Positions 30,555 to 34,497 of a stretch of 34,497 nucleotides of DNA are shown here, one piece after another. A program made the translations under genes and the position numbers. The notes beneath the pieces were generated by a model. That model ran no database searches. It saw only the letters and a list, made by a program, of their open reading frames with translations, and had not been told where the DNA came from. How positions within the stretch are numbered: position 1 is the first letter of the stretch; every line of letters begins with the position of its first letter. This DNA is from an uncultured Prevotella sp. (GTDB taxonomy: Bacteria; Bacteroidota; Bacteroidia; Bacteroidales; Bacteroidaceae): positions 1-34,497 of the forward strand of contig CAMJWJ010000015.1 in the NCBI GenBank assembly GCA_946409435.1, written 5' to 3'.

Positions 30555-32660
30555 TTACTGCGCAGTAGCAGCGGCAATGATGACCAGCTGGATGTCGAGG
30601 GCATTGACCGTGCCGTCGCCGTTCAGGTCGTACTTCGTGTCCGTTGACGTGATGGCAGCGGCGTTGATGACCAGCTGGATGTCCAGGGCGTTCACCGTGC
30701 CGTCACCGTTGATGTCACACTTGTTCTCCTGTTCCTGCTTGGCGATGTGCAGCGTCAGTTTCCAGCACGACTGGGCACTGCCGCCAGTAGTAAATGTCAG
30801 CTTGTTGACCACCGGCTCGTCGAGCGTGATGGTGTGGGTGGTGGCAGCTGGCGAGGCGTCGCGGGCCGGAAACACGTAGTCCGTCTCGCCATACGTCTTG
30901 CCGGCCAGCTCCTTCAGATAGGTCTCTGCACCGTCGCTGTTGCCGTAGCCGTAGATGGTCACCCGGTCGATGGGAACCTCGGCAGGCAGTACAACGGTGT
31001 ACTGGCGGTTGCCGGAAAACTTGATGGTGCCGTTCGAGCCCGTAGCAGGCGAGGTAAAGCTGTTGATCTTCAGTCCGCCGGCAAAGGTACCGTCGCCGTT
31101 CGACGTCTGACCGCTGATCTCGTACTCCGTCAGCAGGTCTTCACCCTCGTGGATGATGCGGCCCATCAGCTCGCCGTCGGCATTCTGCTGCTCGGTGATG
31201 TCGGCCACCAGCGAGTTCATATACAGCTCCAGATTGGTGTAGCCACTCTCGGTGATGACGTTGCCGTCGCTCTTCAGGCTCTTGTCCAGTCCGTGGGCGT
31301 CTTCCCACTCGTCGGGAATGCCGTCCTGGTCGGTGTCCGTCGGTACGTCAGTGCTCTCCAGCGTGGGCCATGCGCTCCAGCTGCTGGTGGCATTGTAGGG
31401 TTTGTTGTCGTCCTGTGAGTTGACAAAGCCCTTGCTCAGTCCCGTGCCGGTGTGCGATGCCAGACCGTTACGCGTGTCGCTGACCATCTGCTCGTCGAAC
31501 GAGTCGCGGCTCTTGCAGGCTCCGGCATACGCCAGTACCTTCTCGTAAGCCTGCTGGGCGCTGTGCGTCGTGGTGGCAATGAACTCGATGGGCTGGTCGA
31601 TCTTGATGGAGTCCTTCGTGGCGGCGGTGTAGGTGCCGTCGTTACCGCTGGCATCGATCTGGTTGTACATGCCGTACTGCCAGTTGTTGCTGGTCACGTC
31701 GCTGTACTTCGAGTTGACGTTACCCGTCACGTAGTACTTGCCCCACAGGTGCAGGGCGTCGGCGTAGGCAGGGTAGGTCGTGACATAGCTGTTGGTGCGT
31801 ACGCCGACACCGGCAATGCGCTTGCCCTTGTCGCCCGTCGGCGAGCCTGGCCCCGGCTTGTAGTAGTTGTTGACGATGTTCACCTTCATGCCCTCGCCGC
31901 CGTAGCATCCGTTGCCGCCGAAGTTGTAGATGACGTTGTTGCGCATGTCCATACGCTCGTCAAGCTGGGTCGTGGGGCGCGGACCGAGACGCGGGGTGCG
32001 TGAGCCGTGGTGGGCCAGCAGGTTGTGGTGGAACGAGGCACCGCTGCCGCCCCAGTTGCCGCCGTAGCCGTGGGCACCCTTCGAGTGGCCGGCATTGACA
32101 AGGCTCTGGGCCACGAGGCACCACTGCACCGTGGTGTTCTTGTTGCCAAGCACCGACAGACACTCGTCGATAGACCAGCTGACGGAGCAGTGGTCGATGA
32201 TCCAGTCCTGCTGGTCGAAGCCGCCAAAGCCGTCCCAGCCGTCGGCACCGTCCTTCGTCACGTTCTTGTTGCCTAAGCGGAAACGCATGTAGCGCACGAT
32301 GACGTTGTTGCCCTTGATGACGCACGGGTAGTCGGCCAGGCAGATGCCGTCGCCGGGGGCCGTCTGGCCGGCGATGGTGGTGTTTGAGGGAATGGTCAGC
32401 TCGGACTCCAGATGGATGGTGCCCGAGACATCGAACACGATGGTCTTTGCACCCGACTGCTGCAGCGACCAGCGCAGCGATTGGTAGCCGGAGTCCTTCA
32501 GGTTCTTGACGTGCAGCACCTTGCCGCCGCGTCCGCCAGTCACGTAGCGTCCGAAGCCCTCGGCTCCGGGGAAGGCCAGCACTTTCTCCTGTTGTGCCAT
32601 GGCCGTCAGGCTGGTGACGAGCAACACGGCGCAGCATAGTAGTTTCTTTGTCAGTTTCAT
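30555..32660 (-). CDS. PL1-like pectate lyase with C-terminal dockerin-like module
   Basis: About 701 residues from the ATG at plus 32660, preferred over 32687 because it starts a normal signal peptide (MKLTKKLLCCAVLLVTSLTA, then MAQQ) and leaves room for a leader. The right-handed beta-helix of the pectate lyase superfamily is recognisable: AFPGAEGFGRYVTGGRGGKV near the start, SGTIHLESELTIPSNTTIAGQTAPGDG, IVRYMRFRLGN, WIIDHCSVSWSIDECLSV and HHNLLAHHGSRTPRLG, where the arginine in SRTPRLG is the expected catalytic one. A TSP3-like calcium segment (DTDQDGIPDEWEDAHGL) follows, then beta-rich linkers. The last 54 residues hold two dockerin-like repeats, DINGDGTVNALDIQLVINAA and DLNGDGTVNALDIQLVIIAA. 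It probably cleaves pectic polymers outside the cell. It has its own promoter at 32702. Confidence 0.9.
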   Translation of the reverse strand: MKLTKKLLCCAVLLVTSLTAMAQQEKVLAFPGAEGFGRYVTGGRGGKVLHVKNLKDSGYQSLRWSLQQSGAKTIVFDVSGTIHLESELTIPSNTTIAGQTAPGDGICLADYPCVIKGNNVIVRYMRFRLGNKNVTKDGADGWDGFGGFDQQDWIIDHCSVSWSIDECLSVLGNKNTTVQWCLVAQSLVNAGHSKGAHGYGGNWGGSGASFHHNLLAHHGSRTPRLGPRPTTQLDERMDMRNNVIYNFGGNGCYGGEGMKVNIVNNYYKPGPGSPTGDKGKRIAGVGVRTNSYVTTYPAYADALHLWGKYYVTGNVNSKYSDVTSNNWQYGMYNQIDASGNDGTYTAATKDSIKIDQPIEFIATTTHSAQQAYEKVLAYAGACKSRDSFDEQMVSDTRNGLASHTGTGLSKGFVNSQDDNKPYNATSSWSAWPTLESTDVPTDTDQDGIPDEWEDAHGLDKSLKSDGNVITESGYTNLELYMNSLVADITEQQNADGELMGRIIHEGEDLLTEYEISGQTSNGDGTFAGGLKINSFTSPATGSNGTIKFSGNRQYTVVLPAEVPIDRVTIYGYGNSDGAETYLKELAGKTYGETDYVFPARDASPAATTHTITLDEPVVNKLTFTTGGSAQSCWKLTLHIAKQEQENKCDINGDGTVNALDIQLVINAAAITSTDTKYDLNGDGTVNALDIQLVIIAAATAQ

Positions 32661-32701
32661 AGTCATATTAATATTTAGTAGATTCATTTGTTTTACTGCT
32701 G

Positions 32702-32709
32702 CAAAGGTA
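32702..32709 (-). promoter_or_regulatory. -7 element of the pectate lyase gene
   Basis: Minus-strand TACCTTTG, about 42 bases before the preferred ATG. A good -33 element was not found in the A+T-rich sequence upstream. It diverges from the symporter promoter. Confidence 0.55.
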
Positions 32710-32747
32710 CGAATAATTATAATAATAAGGTGGTAAAATTTGTTTTT

Positions 32748-32777
32748 TTTGGCGTAAACGATTGTTATTTCGCCAAA
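32748..32777. promoter_or_regulatory. Inverted repeat over the symporter -33 element, operator candidate
   Basis: TTTGGCG at 32748-32754 and CGCCAAA at 32771-32777 are perfect inverted copies with a 16-base centre. The centre contains the TTG (32762-32764) of the symporter promoter, a good position for a repressor. The motif also lies upstream of the lyase promoter. Confidence 0.55.
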
Positions 32778-32791
32778 TATCCGTACCTTTG
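32762..32791 (+). promoter_or_regulatory. Promoter of the AGCS symporter gene
   Basis: TTG at 32762-32764 and TACCTTTG at 32784-32791, 19 bp apart; leader of about 12 bases to ATG 32810. Confidence 0.7.
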
Positions 32792-32809
32792 TGCCTGTAA
32801 AAAAGTGTA

Positions 32810-34255
32810 ATGACAGCAGTGAACGATATCATCACACAGATCAATGATGCCGTATGGGGCTACGTGCTCGTAGGGGCGCTGGTGGCCTGCGGCCTGTGGT
32901 TTACGTGGAAGACGCGTGGCGTGCAGTTCCGCATGATTGGCGAGATGCTGCGGCTGCTGACGGACTCGGCGACGACGGGAACCGACGGGCTGAAGGATGC
33001 CAACGAGCAGCACCGCCACATCTCGTCGTTCCAGGCCTTCGCCGTCTCGGTGGCCACTCGTGTGGGTACGGGCAACCTGGCTGGCGTGGCGACGGCCATT
33101 GCCGTGGGCGGACCGGGTGCCGTGTTCTGGATGTGGGTCATCGCCCTTATCGGTTCGGCCACAGCATTTGTGGAGTCGACGCTGGCGCAACTGTTCAAGC
33201 AGCGTCATAAGGACTCGTTCATCGGCGGCCCGGCATACTACATCCAGCGCGGACTGCACCAGCGGTGGATGGCGGTGCTCTTCGCCGTGCTCATCACCCT
33301 GCAGTTCGGACTGTCAAACAACTCCATACAGGCCAACACCATCTGTGGCGCCATGCAGGAGGCCTTCGGCGTGCCGCCGATGCTGATGGGTGGACTGCTG
33401 GCTGCCCTGGCGCTGTTCATCGTCTTTGGTGGCATCCATCGCATCGCCAATGTCAGTGCCGTGCTGGTGCCGGTCATGGCCGTGGGCTATGTGGTGCTGG
33501 CGCTGGTGGTCATCGTGATGAACATCACGGCCATACCCCACGTGCTGAAGGTCATCGTGCTCGATGCGTTCGGCATCACGCAGGTGGCTGGCGGTGCGAT
33601 TGGCGCCACAATCATGATTGGCGTGAAGCGAGGCCTGTTCAGCAACGAGGCTGGCGAGGGTAGTGCTCCCAACGTGGCGGCGACGGCCACCGTGTCGCAC
33701 CCCGTGAAGCAGGGACTCATCCAGGCGCTCGGCGTCTTCACCGACACGTTGCTGGTCTGCTCGTGTACGGCATTCATCATCCTCATCAGCGGACTCTATA
33801 ACGTGCCGGAGTTGAACGGCATCATGCTGACGCAGTCGGCGCTGCAGTCGGAGGTGGGTGCTGCAGGACCGGTGTTCGTGGCGGTGGCCATCTTCCTCTT
33901 CGCCTTCTCCAGCATCATCGGCAACTACTACTATGGCGAGGCTAACATCCGCTTCATCACGATTCATCGCTCACCGTCCGTCGTCCGTAGCACGCTGACG
34001 GTCTACCGGCTGCTCTCTGGCGGCGTGATGGTGCTGTTCGGTGCTGCGGCGAGCTTTGAACTGGTGTGGAACATCGTCGACTTCTTCATGGCCTTCCTCA
34101 CCGCCTGCAACCTCGTGGCTATCATGATGCTCGGCAAGTATGCCTTCCGCCTGCTCGACGACTACCGTCAGCAGAAGCGCCGCGGCATCAAGGAACCCAC
34201 GTTCCACCGCAGCCAACTGCCGGAGATAGCTCACGACCTGGACTGCTGGGAGTGA
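32810..34255 (+). CDS. Sodium:alanine/glycine symporter (AGCS family)
   Basis: A 481-residue inner-membrane transporter that takes up alanine or glycine with sodium or protons. It has about ten hydrophobic segments. Family signatures include GVQFRMIGEMLRLL early, RVGTGNLAGVATAIAVGGPGAVFWMW at about 85-110, PAYYIQRGL, FSNEAGEGSAPNVAATA (the conserved Asn-Glu-Ala-Gly segment) and an ending with FSSIIGNYYYGEANIRF. ATG 32810 is 19 bases after the promoter. The next sequence is a 23-bp tandem array (34279 onward) that leaves the window. It diverges from the pectate lyase. Confidence 0.94.
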   Translation: MTAVNDIITQINDAVWGYVLVGALVACGLWFTWKTRGVQFRMIGEMLRLLTDSATTGTDGLKDANEQHRHISSFQAFAVSVATRVGTGNLAGVATAIAVGGPGAVFWMWVIALIGSATAFVESTLAQLFKQRHKDSFIGGPAYYIQRGLHQRWMAVLFAVLITLQFGLSNNSIQANTICGAMQEAFGVPPMLMGGLLAALALFIVFGGIHRIANVSAVLVPVMAVGYVVLALVVIVMNITAIPHVLKVIVLDAFGITQVAGGAIGATIMIGVKRGLFSNEAGEGSAPNVAATATVSHPVKQGLIQALGVFTDTLLVCSCTAFIILISGLYNVPELNGIMLTQSALQSEVGAAGPVFVAVAIFLFAFSSIIGNYYYGEANIRFITIHRSPSVVRSTLTVYRLLSGGVMVLFGAAASFELVWNIVDFFMAFLTACNLVAIMMLGKYAFRLLDDYRQQKRRGIKEPTFHRSQLPEIAHDLDCWE

Positions 34256-34278
34256 CACGGTGGATTACTGTTCTTTTG

Positions 34279-34497
34279 TCACTAATTGTGATAAATAATG
34301 TTCACCAATTGTGATAAATAATGTTCGCTAATTGTGATAAATAATGTTCGCCAATTGTGATAAATAATGTTCGCCAATTGTGATAAATAATGTTCACCAA
34401 TTGTGATAAATAATGTTCACTAATTGTGATAAATAATGTTCACTAATTGTGATAAATAATGTTCGCCAATTGTGATAAATAATGTTCGCCAATTGTG
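34279..34497 (+). repeat. 23-bp tandem repeat array, ten units, open at window end
   Basis: Unit core TCACTAATTGTGATAAA followed by TAATGT. Copies begin at 34279, 34302, 34325, 34348, 34371, 34394, 34417, 34440, 34463 and 34486, exactly 23 bp apart; the last is cut by the window edge. Only two positions vary: third base A or G and fifth base T or C. TCAC and GTGA arms make a small palindrome in the A-type units. Stop codons occur in all frames, so it is not coding. It is related to the arrays at 29797-29999. Confidence 0.95.

Noticed and set aside
34279..34497. CRISPR array
   Set aside because: The 23-bp units are contiguous with no unique spacers and no cas genes are nearby.

Overview
The window looks like a chromosomal segment of a Bacteroidota organism, most likely Prevotella or a close relative. 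The support is: many promoters of the Bacteroidota type (TAnnTTTG, often with a TTG about 19-20 bp upstream), Bacteroidales-type families (DUF4492, dockerin-tailed secreted enzymes, the small MKKTYxNPTLEVVKI-type peptide), and low-complexity spacers rich in AATGAGTAATGAG and AATGAATAATTAAT. Genus is inferred from style, not from a marker gene.

Layout. 1-320 is the 3' end of an MlaE-type lipid ABC permease. 321-913 is non-coding and carries three 22-bp-spaced palindromes. 914-3562 holds prfC, a small four-helix-bundle gene enclosed by near-perfect inverted repeats, and a Sua5/YrdC threonylcarbamoyl-AMP synthase. 3577-7593 (minus strand) holds a hemerythrin/LuxR fusion regulator, rfbA, and a GHMP kinase-nucleotidyltransferase fusion. 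An ECF-like sigma factor follows (plus). A minus-strand housekeeping block runs from 15222 down to 8526: cydA, cydB, a CBS-domain ClC channel, fmt and rpe. At 15.3-20.9 kb a plus-strand operon of three exported proteins (beta-helix-like, EYW-repeat giant, LRR-dockerin) lies between cydA and a DUF4492 gene that is normally cydA's upstream partner, so the cyd locus appears to have been split by an insertion. At 21.2-27.3 kb is an export operon: coiled-coil membrane protein, TolC, HlyD adaptor and two ABC-2 permeases, without an ATPase. At 27.3-27.55 kb is a promoter- and terminator-bounded, rod-like structured RNA candidate. 27.6-32.7 kb carries a large secreted protein, a 46-residue peptide gene, repeat arrays, and a dockerin-tailed PL1-like pectate lyase. 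The window ends with an AGCS amino-acid/cation symporter and a 23-bp tandem array that runs off the end.

How the parts fit. The core genes serve translation (RF3, Sua5, Fmt), the pentose phosphate pathway (Rpe), microaerobic respiration (CydAB plus DUF4492) and sugar-nucleotide supply (RfbA and the GHMP fusion). The accessory genes are mostly exported: two unrelated proteins share almost the same dockerin-like tail, suggesting a shared surface attachment partner outside the window. The best leads for something undescribed are the structured RNA, the split cyd locus with its three-gene secreted operon, the related 23-bp arrays at two loci, and the inverted-repeat cassette around the four-helix-bundle gene.
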